Positions 35,729 to 43,306 of a stretch of 64,000 nucleotides of DNA are shown piece after piece. The position numbers and the translations under genes were made by a program. The notes below the pieces were generated by a model. That model was not told where the DNA came from, did no database searches, and saw nothing but the letters and a program-made list of their open reading frames with translations. Source of the DNA: Bacillus sp. BP-3 (GTDB taxonomy: Bacteria; Bacillota; Bacilli; Bacillales; Bacillaceae_G); the NCBI RefSeq assembly GCF_028401955.1, contig NZ_JAQOTJ010000001.1, positions 343,138 through 407,137 of the forward strand, written 5' to 3'. Numbering within the stretch: the first letter of the stretch is position 1; every line of letters starts with the position of its first letter.

Positions 35729-36019
35729 CTAACCTAGTAAAACGCGAACTAGTTGAATAATTGTTTCGTTTTCTACTTTGTAGTAAATTTCCAATCCTTT
35801 TCTTTCGCTTGAAACAATTTTAGCGCTTTTTAGCTTCGCTAAATGCTGAGAAATTGTAGATTGTGGCATGTTTAAGCCCGTATACATTGTAGAAACGTTA
35901 CTTGGTCCTCGCTCAATCAATCCTTTTACAATACATAAACGCACTGGATGAGCAAGTACTTTTAATAATTCTGCATTGTTTTCATATAGTTCTATTTCTT
36001 GTTGAAATGTTTCTAACAT
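35729..36019 (-). CDS. ArsR family transcriptional regulator, PagR-like
   Basis: 96-residue winged-helix protein. NNAELLKVLAHPVRLCIVKG (start helix), recognition helix MPQSTISQHLAKLKSAKIVS, wing SERKGLEIYYKVENE. There is one Cys (C29) and no typical metal-binding motif, so metal sensing is doubtful. The pattern resembles PagR, the ArsR-like repressor of B. anthracis toxin plasmids, and chromosomal paralogues in the group. Targets unknown; no obvious operator was identified in the 355-base gap upstream. Confidence 0.83.
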   Translation of the reverse strand: MLETFQQEIELYENNAELLKVLAHPVRLCIVKGLIERGPSNVSTMYTGLNMPQSTISQHLAKLKSAKIVSSERKGLEIYYKVENETIIQLVRVLLG

Positions 36020-36374
36020 ATTTTCTCCACCTCCATGTGTGCTGTTATACCAATACTATACATAACAAAATTTTAAACCAAAGAAAATAGTTTTTGCAAA
36101 AAAAATGCTCTAAAGTAAAGAAATTGTAAGAAAAGAGACCGTCATGTAACTAAATTGGATAAATCTAGATATTTTTCCATTAGGATAAAACAGTACTAGC
36201 CGACTTTAATAACGAATTTCTAAGTTCTCAACAAAAAAACATTTTCAATTATATTACAATCTTACCATATTTTATTTTTCTTTCAATAATATAAATGAAA
36301 AAATTTTTCGATAATTTAAGAGGAATTATATATATCAATCTGGAAATTATTAGGGATAGAAAGAAGGGGTAGTC
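36020..36374. other. AT-rich divergent gap between the ArsR gene and the MBL gene
   Basis: 355 bases with no gene, repeat or strong hairpin recognised. It should contain the promoters of both divergent units, but I could not single out convincing -35/-10 pairs. Confidence 0.5.
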
Positions 36375-37220
36375 ATGAGAATAGAATTTTTAGGAACAGG
36401 TGGTGCGACACCAACTCCAAGACCAGGGAGTTATAGCAAAGTAAGTAAAGAGGCGAGAGAAAAAGGGTTGCCATATAGTAGAATGGGACCGAGTATTTTT
36501 ATTCACGATCTCAGCCTATTAATTGACACGCCGGAGGAAATACGCTTGCAATTAGAGCGATCTCAAATTTTGAAAGTAGAGGCCGGGATTTACTCTCATT
36601 GGCATCCAGATCACACAATGGGACGGAGAATTTGGGAAACGATGGCGTTTGAAACGAACAGAGCTTGGAGTACGGCGGTATACGTACCGAAGCAAGTAGC
36701 AGAGGATATGAAAACATTTTTAGGACTGTGGGATCATTTGCACTTTATGCAGCAGCAAGGATGGATTGATGTAATTGTATTGCGAGATGGGCAATCTTTT
36801 GTGAAAAATAAAATTAAAGTTACACCATTTCGTTTACATGAACAATATATGTATGCATTCTTATTAGAGAAAAAAGAAAAGCGAGTACTTATTGCAATGG
36901 ATGAATTATATAAGTGGGAGCCGCCTGCTCATTTGGTTGGTAATTTAGATGTAGCTATTTTACCAATGGGCATTGCCGAGTTTAATTGGAAGACGAAAGA
37001 GCAAATAAGAGATCGGGCTTTTATTGAACATATACGCGAGGCGACGTTTGAAGATACGCTAGAAGTAGTGAAGCAATTACGAGCAAAACATACAATTATT
37101 ACGCACATTGAAGAAGTAGAGAACATTGGATATGACGAATTGAAAGAAATTGAAGCTGAATTACGAGTAGAAGGTATGAATATAACGTTTGCTTACGATA
37201 CGATGAAAATCGATGTGTGA
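36375..37220 (+). CDS. MBL-fold metallohydrolase, PhnP-like
   Basis: 281 residues. Starts MRIEFLGTGGATPTPRPGSY; metal site SHWHPDHTMG near residues 76-85, later Asp in LIAMDELYKW and His in HTIITHIEE. The layout (beta-lactamase fold, small extension, phosphodiesterase-like GTGGATP start) resembles PhnP/YcbJ-type phosphodiesterases. Substrate unknown. RBS AAGAAGGGG. It lies 12 bases before a methyltransferase gene, so the two are likely co-transcribed. Confidence 0.85.
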   Translation: MRIEFLGTGGATPTPRPGSYSKVSKEAREKGLPYSRMGPSIFIHDLSLLIDTPEEIRLQLERSQILKVEAGIYSHWHPDHTMGRRIWETMAFETNRAWSTAVYVPKQVAEDMKTFLGLWDHLHFMQQQGWIDVIVLRDGQSFVKNKIKVTPFRLHEQYMYAFLLEKKEKRVLIAMDELYKWEPPAHLVGNLDVAILPMGIAEFNWKTKEQIRDRAFIEHIREATFEDTLEVVKQLRAKHTIITHIEEVENIGYDELKEIEAELRVEGMNITFAYDTMKIDV

Positions 37221-37232
37221 GGTGCAAAGTAC

Positions 37233-38012
37233 ATGGCTACATCACAAGGGAATCTCTATGGAAACACCGCTAGATTTTATGATTTAGAAGAGAGACAGGA
37301 TCATAGAGAGGTATTATTTTATCTTGAAAGAGCTTCTAAATTATCAGGTGATATTTTAGAAATTGCTTGTGGGACAGGAAGAATTACTTTGCCATTAGCT
37401 CAAGCTGGCTTTTCGGTATGGGGAATTGATTTATCCGAATATATGTTGCACTTACTTCAAGAAAAGCTACACGCTATGTCTAGTGAAATTCAGAAGAAGA
37501 TTCATCTTCAGCAAGCAAATATGACGAATTTTACTATGAATAAGCGCTATGATTTCATCTTAATTCCGGGTATTTCATATCAAGCATTGCTCAAAAAAGA
37601 AGATCAAATCGAATGTTTGAAAACGGTATATAACCATCTTAAGGCTGATGGAGAATTTATCCTTAATGTATTTCGCCCTTTTAAGCAATTAGATCAAACT
37701 TGGGTTCAACCTGAAGCGGTGCAATGGGAGAAGGTAGATCCGCAAACAGGAAGTGCAATTCAAAAGTCTCATATTGCTAAAGCTATTGATGTAGAAAATC
37801 AAATTATTTATCCAGAATATATATTTCGGGTTACACATGAGGATGGGACAAAAGAAGAATTAAGAGAACAGTTGTCTCTTCAATATTACTACCACGAACA
37901 AATAACGGATATGATTCAGGCTGCTGGATTTACAATCGCTGAGCAATATGGGAATTACGAGGGTGGCTCTATTGAAGATGGGGCAGAGATGATTTTTGTT
38001 TGTAAGAAGTAA
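37233..38012 (+). CDS. Class I SAM-dependent methyltransferase
   Basis: 259 residues. SAM loop ILEIACGTGRITLPLAQAGF near residues 44-63, acidic ribose-binding residue in VWGIDLSEYML, then IHLQQANMTNF. Methyltransf_25-type small-molecule methyltransferase; substrate not predictable. Operon partner of the preceding MBL-fold gene. A strong terminator follows at 38077. Confidence 0.85.
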   Translation: MATSQGNLYGNTARFYDLEERQDHREVLFYLERASKLSGDILEIACGTGRITLPLAQAGFSVWGIDLSEYMLHLLQEKLHAMSSEIQKKIHLQQANMTNFTMNKRYDFILIPGISYQALLKKEDQIECLKTVYNHLKADGEFILNVFRPFKQLDQTWVQPEAVQWEKVDPQTGSAIQKSHIAKAIDVENQIIYPEYIFRVTHEDGTKEELREQLSLQYYYHEQITDMIQAAGFTIAEQYGNYEGGSIEDGAEMIFVCKK

Positions 38013-38076
38013 AAAGGAAAATTTGCTTAAAACTAGCTGAACTCTCATCTTCTATTTCTACTAGAGGTAGTTATGT

Positions 38077-38113
38077 AAAAAAAGTTCCTTCAGCCTTCTG
38101 GAGGAACTTTTTG
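38077..38113 (+). terminator. Terminator after the methyltransferase gene
   Basis: Stem AAAAAGTTCCT/AGGAACTTTTT with inner CAG/CTG pairs and T-run, 65 bases after the stop. Confidence 0.85.
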
Positions 38114-38140
38114 AATCTATAATTCTTCAATAATTACAGT

Positions 38141-38317
38141 TTTGATTTTTCAACATGGAAGTCCCTGCTATGCAGAACAAAACATGACCGCTACTTGCTT
38201 GTTCTTTTTTTAACCTTACATGTGGCAGAAAAAGGCCCTGACCGCTTCTATACACGGCCAGATGCTCTCGCCCGCATAAAAAGAAGGAGGGTTTTTATGT
38301 TGTTTTTTAAATTTGTA
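38141..38317 (+). repeat. Family-B dispersed repeat, longest copy
   Basis: TTTGATTTTTCAACATGGAA, CCCTGCTATGCAGAACAAAA, ACATGTGGCAGAAAAAGGCC, CTGACCGCTTCTATACACGG, CCAGATGCTCTCGCCCGC, then GTTTTTTAAATTTGTATTTAT split as GTTTTTTAAA and TTTGTATTTAT. Its terminal TTTAT is the point where the next element (38318) begins, so a bcr1-like element seems to have inserted into this repeat. Confidence 0.75.
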
Positions 38318-38596
38318 TTTATCCCGCTATTCGTGGGCAGTAATACTCCCACCTCAAAATTCGGCAAAAGCATTGTCCAGCTTCATTAGCTAGAATGTTC
38401 GGTGGCTTCGCTTCTTCCTATGAGGTAAATAACACCTCTATGTCAGAAGCTCCATTCCCCTCACATTCTGAGTGAGCCGTTTCCGCTTTTCTTAAGAAGT
38501 TAGGTGGGAGATAAACTGCTGGCATGCGCTCGATTGGTGAGGGCTAATAATCAGTGGGGGATGAAGAATCCCCCACTGATTAAAGTTTCACTTTAT
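38318..38596 (+). repeat. bcr1-like repeat with nested GC-rich module, TTTAT at both ends
   Basis: 279 bp flanked by TTTAT (38318-38322, 38592-38596). Left arm ATCCCGCTATTCGTGGGCAG; module at about 38373-38493 (TTGTCCAGCTTCATTAGC to CGTTTCCGCTTTTCTT); then TTAGGTGGGAGATAAACTG; terminal hairpin CAGTGGGGGAT/ATCCCCCACTG and AAAGTTTCACTTTAT. Its right end is 23 bases from the metC stop. The whole 38013-38619 gap holds only a terminator and these two repeats. Confidence 0.88.
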
Positions 38597-38619
38597 ATCA
38601 TTCTCTAGTTTAACTTTTT

Positions 38620-39783
38620 TTACGAGGTAACGACTTCTTCTACATACGTAAGCGCATGCTCAAGGTCCGCAATTAAATCGTCTGCGTTTTCTAATCCAAC
38701 CGATAAGCGCAGCAGTGCATTTGAAATTCCTCGTTTTTCACGTTCTTCTTGTGGCATGGAAGCGTGTGACATTTTTGTTGGATACGAAAGAATCGATTCA
38801 ACTGCTCCTAAACTAACCGCAAATACCGGAAGTTGAATGTGTGCTAGAAACTGCCTTAGCGCATGTTCAGATTCTAGTGTAAAGGAAAGGACTGCTCCTG
38901 CTGATTTTGCTTGATTGTGCTGTGTTTCATATCCGGGATGGGATGGTAACCCGGGATAATAGATATCTTTAATTTTTGGATGATGCTTCAAATAACAGGC
39001 AATTTTTTCAGCGTTTCGTGAAGAGTGCTCTAAGCGCACGTGCAATGTTTTTAAACCGCGAAGCACAAGGGAGCAATCTTGTGGTCCTAATATAGCCCCA
39101 AAAGAATTTTGTAAAAACCTCACTTTTTTTGCGAGTTCTTCATCTTTTACGACTGCTAATCCTGCGGTAACATCACTATGACCTGCGAGGAATTTTGTTG
39201 CGCTATGGAGAACGATATCAGCCCCAAGTTCTAACGGTTTTTGGTAAAGGGGTGTTAAAAATGTATTATCAACAAAAGTGAGAGCACCAATAGATTTTGC
39301 AAGTGCACAAACGGCTCTAATATTTGTTACTTTTAATAATGGATTTGATGGTGTCTCAACGTAAAAAACTTTTGTATTGGGTCTAATGGTTTGTTTAATT
39401 TCTTCTAAATTTGTCATGTCAACGAATGTGTGTGAAACCCCGTAACGAGAGAGGACTTCCGTTATAATTCGGTATGTGCCACCGTACACATCTTCAGAAA
39501 TAAGGACATGGTCTCCTTGCGATAAAAGAAGAAAGGCTGTTGAAATAGCAGCCATGCCAGATGAAAAGGCAAATCCCTTGCTTCCGCCTTCTAGTAAAGC
39601 GATTAGTTCCTCGAGAGCATCGCGTGTTGGATTTCCAGAACGACTATAATCATATTGTCCAAATGAATCTACATCAAATTGATGAAATGTAGATGTATTA
39701 TAAACAGGAACATTGACAGCACCTGTTTGTTTGTCATGCTTAAAACGATTATGAAGTAAAAGCGTATCTAGGGAATAACTCAT
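38620..39783 (-). CDS. metC: Cystathionine beta-lyase
   Basis: PLP enzyme that cleaves cystathionine to homocysteine, pyruvate and ammonia. 387 residues, trans-sulphuration (Cys/Met metabolism) family: YSRSGNPTR, substrate loop ETPSNPLL, PLP Lys in HSATKFLAGHSD, and ESILSYPTKMSHA near the C-terminus. It overlaps metI by 4 bases (ATGA), and the pair is under one SAM riboswitch. The split into lyase (second) and synthase (first) follows B. subtilis metI-metC. Confidence 0.92.
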   Translation of the reverse strand: MSYSLDTLLLHNRFKHDKQTGAVNVPVYNTSTFHQFDVDSFGQYDYSRSGNPTRDALEELIALLEGGSKGFAFSSGMAAISTAFLLLSQGDHVLISEDVYGGTYRIITEVLSRYGVSHTFVDMTNLEEIKQTIRPNTKVFYVETPSNPLLKVTNIRAVCALAKSIGALTFVDNTFLTPLYQKPLELGADIVLHSATKFLAGHSDVTAGLAVVKDEELAKKVRFLQNSFGAILGPQDCSLVLRGLKTLHVRLEHSSRNAEKIACYLKHHPKIKDIYYPGLPSHPGYETQHNQAKSAGAVLSFTLESEHALRQFLAHIQLPVFAVSLGAVESILSYPTKMSHASMPQEEREKRGISNALLRLSVGLENADDLIADLEHALTYVEEVVTS

Positions 39784-40892
39784 ATTCTCACTCCTTCTTT
39801 TACTTGTTTTAAAGTTTGCTGCAAGTCTTGAATTAAATCATCTTGGTTTTCAATTCCTACGGAGAAGCGAAGCAGACGATTACAAACACCTCGTGCAGTG
39901 CGAATATCTTCTGGTATATCGGCATGTGTTTGTGTTGCAGGGTATGTAATAAAGCTTTCTACACCGCCAAGACTTTCTGCAAACGTAATAAGAGAAAGTG
40001 ATTGTAAGAACGGATCAATCCACGCTTCTTCTCGTAGTTTAAAAGAAATCATACCGCCTTTTCCTGGATAATACACATCGGTTATGGCTTCTTCTTCTTG
40101 TAAATAGGCAACAATTGCTTTTGCATTCTCTTCATGTTGCCTCATGCGCAGCGCTAATGTTTTCATGCCTCGTATTAAAAGCCAAGAATCAAATGGGCTT
40201 AACACGGCTCCAGATGCGTTGTGATAGTGCGTGAGTTCTTCACGTAATTTTTCCCCTTTTGCAACAACAAGTCCGCTTAATACATCATTATGACCGCCTA
40301 AATACTTTGTAGCGCTATGCAGGACAATATCAGCTCCTATTGTTAATGGTTGTTGTAAATAGGGTGTGTAAAATGTGTTATCAACAATAAGGAGCAAGTC
40401 GTGGCGTTTTGCAACGGCAGCAACTGCGGCAATGTCTGTTACTTGCATCAGTGGATTTGTTGGTGTTTCTATGAAAATGGCTTTTGTTTTCGAAGAAATT
40501 GCTTTTTTAATTTCTTCTATATGCTGCGTATCTATATATCTACATCGAACATCCCATTTTTGCTCGTGCTCTGTAAATAAACGATATGTTCCGCCGTATA
40601 AATCTTCAGATACAATCAGTTCGTCACCAGAGCGGAATAGTGAAAGGACAAGAAGAACAGCGGCCATTCCTGAGCTACAGGCATAGCCTTGTTCGCCATG
40701 TTCTAAGTCAGCAATCGCGCGTTCTAATAGAAGGCGCGTTGGGTTTCCGGTTCGGGAATAATCAAACCCCGTTGACGTTCCAATTCCTTCGTGGCGATAA
40801 GCGGTGGAAAAGTAAACGGGTGGGTTGACTGCTCCAGTTGTTGTTTCACTACGATTTCCAATTTGGGCAAGCTTTGTTTCGATTGTAGACAT
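39780..40892 (-). CDS. metI: Cystathionine gamma-synthase / O-acetylhomoserine thiolyase
   Basis: PLP enzyme joining activated homoserine with cysteine (or sulphide). 370 residues: YSRTGNPTR, GGTYRLF, ETPTNPLMQV, PLP Lys in HSATKYLGGHND, ESFITYPATQTHA. Start at the ATG giving MSTIETKLAQIG with AAGGAGG upstream; the longer in-frame version runs into the riboswitch terminator and is rejected. First gene of metI-metC. Confidence 0.93.
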   Translation of the reverse strand: MSTIETKLAQIGNRSETTTGAVNPPVYFSTAYRHEGIGTSTGFDYSRTGNPTRLLLERAIADLEHGEQGYACSSGMAAVLLVLSLFRSGDELIVSEDLYGGTYRLFTEHEQKWDVRCRYIDTQHIEEIKKAISSKTKAIFIETPTNPLMQVTDIAAVAAVAKRHDLLLIVDNTFYTPYLQQPLTIGADIVLHSATKYLGGHNDVLSGLVVAKGEKLREELTHYHNASGAVLSPFDSWLLIRGMKTLALRMRQHEENAKAIVAYLQEEEAITDVYYPGKGGMISFKLREEAWIDPFLQSLSLITFAESLGGVESFITYPATQTHADIPEDIRTARGVCNRLLRFSVGIENQDDLIQDLQQTLKQVKEGVRI

Positions 40893-40912
40893 AATAGAAT
40901 TCCTCCTTAGTG

Positions 40913-40944
40913 CAAAATAAAAAAGCCTTCTAAGAAGAAGGCTT
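40913..40944 (-). terminator. Riboswitch terminator of metI-metC
   Basis: Minus strand AAGCCTTCT-TCTT-AGAAGGCTT followed by TTTTATT. The competing antiterminator can pair GATAAGAAGAAG at the aptamer 3' end with CTTCTTCTTA of this stem. Confidence 0.88.
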
Positions 40945-40968
40945 ATATACGGCAAATATAGTCTTCTT

Positions 40969-41084
40969 CTTATCTGTCAAATCATTTCTCAATTTGCTGG
41001 AATTAGCACCTTATTAACAAATAAAAAGCTTGTTAATGGTTGCTGAGGCGTCATTGGGCCAGTCCCTCGACCTCTCTCGATAAG
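40969..41084 (-). promoter_or_regulatory. SAM-I riboswitch (S-box) of metI-metC
   Basis: P1 arms CTTATC/GATAAG close the element; conserved core CGAGAGAGGTCGAGGGACTG, CCTCAGCAACC, GGTGCTAATTCCAGCA. This is the S-box aptamer, which binds SAM and then allows the downstream terminator, so metI-metC are switched off when SAM is abundant. Confidence 0.95.
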
Positions 41085-41287
41085 AATTCAAAATATGAAG
41101 TTTTTGATTATGTTTTTTACTTTACAATAAATTCAGAAAGAATTGCAACCATATTTTGAATAATTTTATTTTTCTTTCTTTTTGTTGACTTTCATAATTT
41201 AACATGCTAAATTAGTGAAAAAATTAACAAGGATTGTTAATAAGTGAACGAATGATGTTTGCTTTTTGTAATCATAATCGAATGAAA

Positions 41288-41398
41288 CTCTTATCAAGAG
41301 TGGTGGAGGGAAAGGCCCTGTGAAACCCAGCAACCTTCAAATAACATGTTTGAAACGGTGCTAATACCTGCGGAACAAAGTGTTCTGAATGATAAGAG
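41288..41398 (+). promoter_or_regulatory. SAM-I riboswitch (S-box) of yitJ-metH
   Basis: P1 arms CTCTTATC/GATAAGAG; core AAGAGTGGTGGAGGGAAAGG, CCCAGCAACC, GGTGCTAATACCTGCGG. Oriented to the yitJ-metH operon and divergent from the other S-box, about 200 bases apart. Confidence 0.96.
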
Positions 41399-41404
41399 GA
41401 GGAT

Positions 41405-41446
41405 AAAAAGCTGTCCCCCTCTTCATTGAGAAGAGGGGGCTTTTTA
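41405..41446 (+). terminator. Riboswitch terminator of yitJ-metH
   Basis: 10-bp perfect stem CCCCCTCTTC/GAAGAGGGGG (41415-41424, 41430-41439), 5-nt loop, then CTTTTTAT. AAGAGGAGG at the aptamer end can pair with CCCCCTCTT as antiterminator. Confidence 0.93.
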
Positions 41447-41470
41447 TATTGAAAGAAGAGAGGGAGACAT

Positions 41471-43306
41471 GTGAAACTACTAGATTTATTGCAAAGAGGA
41501 ATTGTGATTGGGGACGGAGCGATGGGAACGTTGCTGTATTCTCATGGTTTACAAAGCTGCTTTGAAGAATTGAATATATCTGAACCAGAGCGAATTATTT
41601 CGATTCATAAACAATATGTTGCAGCAGGGGCAGATATTATTCAAACCAATACATATGGAGCAAATGAAGGGAAACTTCGCATGTACGGTCTTGAGGATCG
41701 CGTAAGGAAAATTAATCGGGCTGCTGTAAGACATGCAAAAGCAGCTGTGACAGAAAAGAATGCAATCGTTGGGACCATCGGTGGAATGAAACATATTGGA
41801 GCAGTTACAACCACTGATATGGAGCGTGAATTTATGCTCTTAGAGCAAGCGGAGGCCCTGCTAGAAGAAAGTGTTGACGGGTTATTATTAGAAACGTTTT
41901 ACGATGAATTTGAATTACTTCATGCAGTAAAAGTATTACGTAAGCAAACAAATGTCCCTCTTATTGCGCAGCTTGCCCTTCATGAAGCTGATACAACTCA
42001 AAATGGAAATAGTGTAGATGATGTCTTGAAGCGACTCATAGAGTATGGTGCAAATGTGGTCGGATTAAATTGTCATTTAGGACCGCTTCATATGATTGAA
42101 TCTTTTAAAATGATAGAAATTCCCCAATATGGTTATTTATCCGCGTATCCAAATGCTGGTCTTCCTAAATATGTAGAAGGTCGTTACGAATACGAAGGAA
42201 GCCCGGCTTATTTTGAAGAGATGGCACCGGCATTTATTAAGCAAGGCGTTAGACTGCTTGGAGGCTGTTGCGGAACAACCCCTGCCCATATCGAAGCGAT
42301 GAAGCGAGCGCTTGAAAATGAGCGTCCTGTAATAGCCAAAGAAGTTGTAAAGAGAGCCGAAGTAATAACAACGCAGCGTGTAAATGCAGTAAATCGAATT
42401 ACATTAGCAGAAAAAGCGAAAAAGGAAACGACGGTGATTGTTGAGCTAGATCCGCCTAAAACGTTGGATACACAGAGATTTTTTGAAGGAGCAAAGGCGT
42501 TGAAGCGGGCCGGAGCAGATGCCATTACGTTAGCAGATAATTCTTTAGCATCGCCTCGCGTATCAAATATGGCAATGGGAGCGTTATTAACAAAGTACGA
42601 TATCCCTATATTAACTCATTTAACGTGCCGTGATCATAATGTGATTGGGCTGCAGTCTCATTTACTTGGATTAGCAGCGCTCGGTATGGAGGAAGTATTG
42701 GCATTAACCGGAGATCCTGCGAGGGTTGGTGATTTTCCTGGTGCAACTTCTGTATACGACCTCTCTTCTATAGAACTCATTAAAATGATTACAGAAATGA
42801 ACAATGGCCGGTCTATTTTAGGAAAAACAATTGGAGCAGCAACCCGTTTTTCGGTTGGTGGGGCTTTTAATCCGCATGTCAGACATATCGAGGCAGCTGT
42901 AAAACGTATGGAGAAAAAAATTGCAGCTGGTGCGGAGTATTTTTTAACACAGCCCGTTTATGATGCAGCGCTCATTAGAAAGTTGTATGAGGCAACGAAG
43001 CATATCGAACAACCGATTTTTATTGGTATTATGCCGCTCATAAGTAAACGAAATGCAGACTTTTTACATTTTGAGGTGCCAGGCATTACGCTTCCAGAAG
43101 AAGTGAGAAGGCGTATGGATGGACATAAAACATCAGAAGAAGCAGTGATAGAAGGAATTCGTATATCTAAAGAATTAATCGATGTTGCGATGAAGTTATT
43201 TAATGGTATTTATTTAATGACACCATTTTTAAAATATGAAGTGACAGAAACGCTCATTCGATATATTCAAGTAAAGAAAGAGCAGAAAGAAGGAATGAAT
43301 GCATGA
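41471..43306 (+). CDS. yitJ: Bifunctional homocysteine S-methyltransferase / methylenetetrahydrofolate reductase
   Basis: 611 residues. Residues 1-300: homocysteine methyltransferase barrel (GDGAMGTLLYSHG, TNTYGANEGKL, zinc site [11 protein letters not shown]). Residues about 320-605: MetF-like FAD domain (VIVELDPPKTLDTQRFF, TGDPARVGDFPGATSVYDL, FLTQPVYDAALI). It can supply 5-methyl-THF and transfer methyl groups. GTG start after AGAGGGAGA; an overlapping ATG is immediately closed by TGA. Overlaps metH by 4 bases. Confidence 0.93.
   Translation: MKLLDLLQRGIVIGDGAMGTLLYSHGLQSCFEELNISEPERIISIHKQYVAAGADIIQTNTYGANEGKLRMYGLEDRVRKINRAAVRHAKAAVTEKNAIVGTIGGMKHIGAVTTTDMEREFMLLEQAEALLEESVDGLLLETFYDEFELLHAVKVLRKQTNVPLIAQLALHEADTTQNGNSVDDVLKRLIEYGANVVGLNCHLGPLHMIESFKMIEIPQYGYLSAYPNAGLPKYVEGRYEYEGSPAYFEEMAPAFIKQGVRLLGGCCGTTPAHIEAMKRALENERPVIAKEVVKRAEVITTQRVNAVNRITLAEKAKKETTVIVELDPPKTLDTQRFFEGAKALKRAGADAITLADNSLASPRVSNMAMGALLTKYDIPILTHLTCRDHNVIGLQSHLLGLAALGMEEVLALTGDPARVGDFPGATSVYDLSSIELIKMITEMNNGRSILGKTIGAATRFSVGGAFNPHVRHIEAAVKRMEKKIAAGAEYFLTQPVYDAALIRKLYEATKHIEQPIFIGIMPLISKRNADFLHFEVPGITLPEEVRRRMDGHKTSEEAVIEGIRISKELIDVAMKLFNGIYLMTPFLKYEVTETLIRYIQVKKEQKEGMNA

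Noticed and set aside
38195-38389. 64-codon plus-strand frame through the repeats upstream of metC
   Set aside because: Made entirely of family-B and bcr1-like repeat sequence and not conserved in frame between copies.
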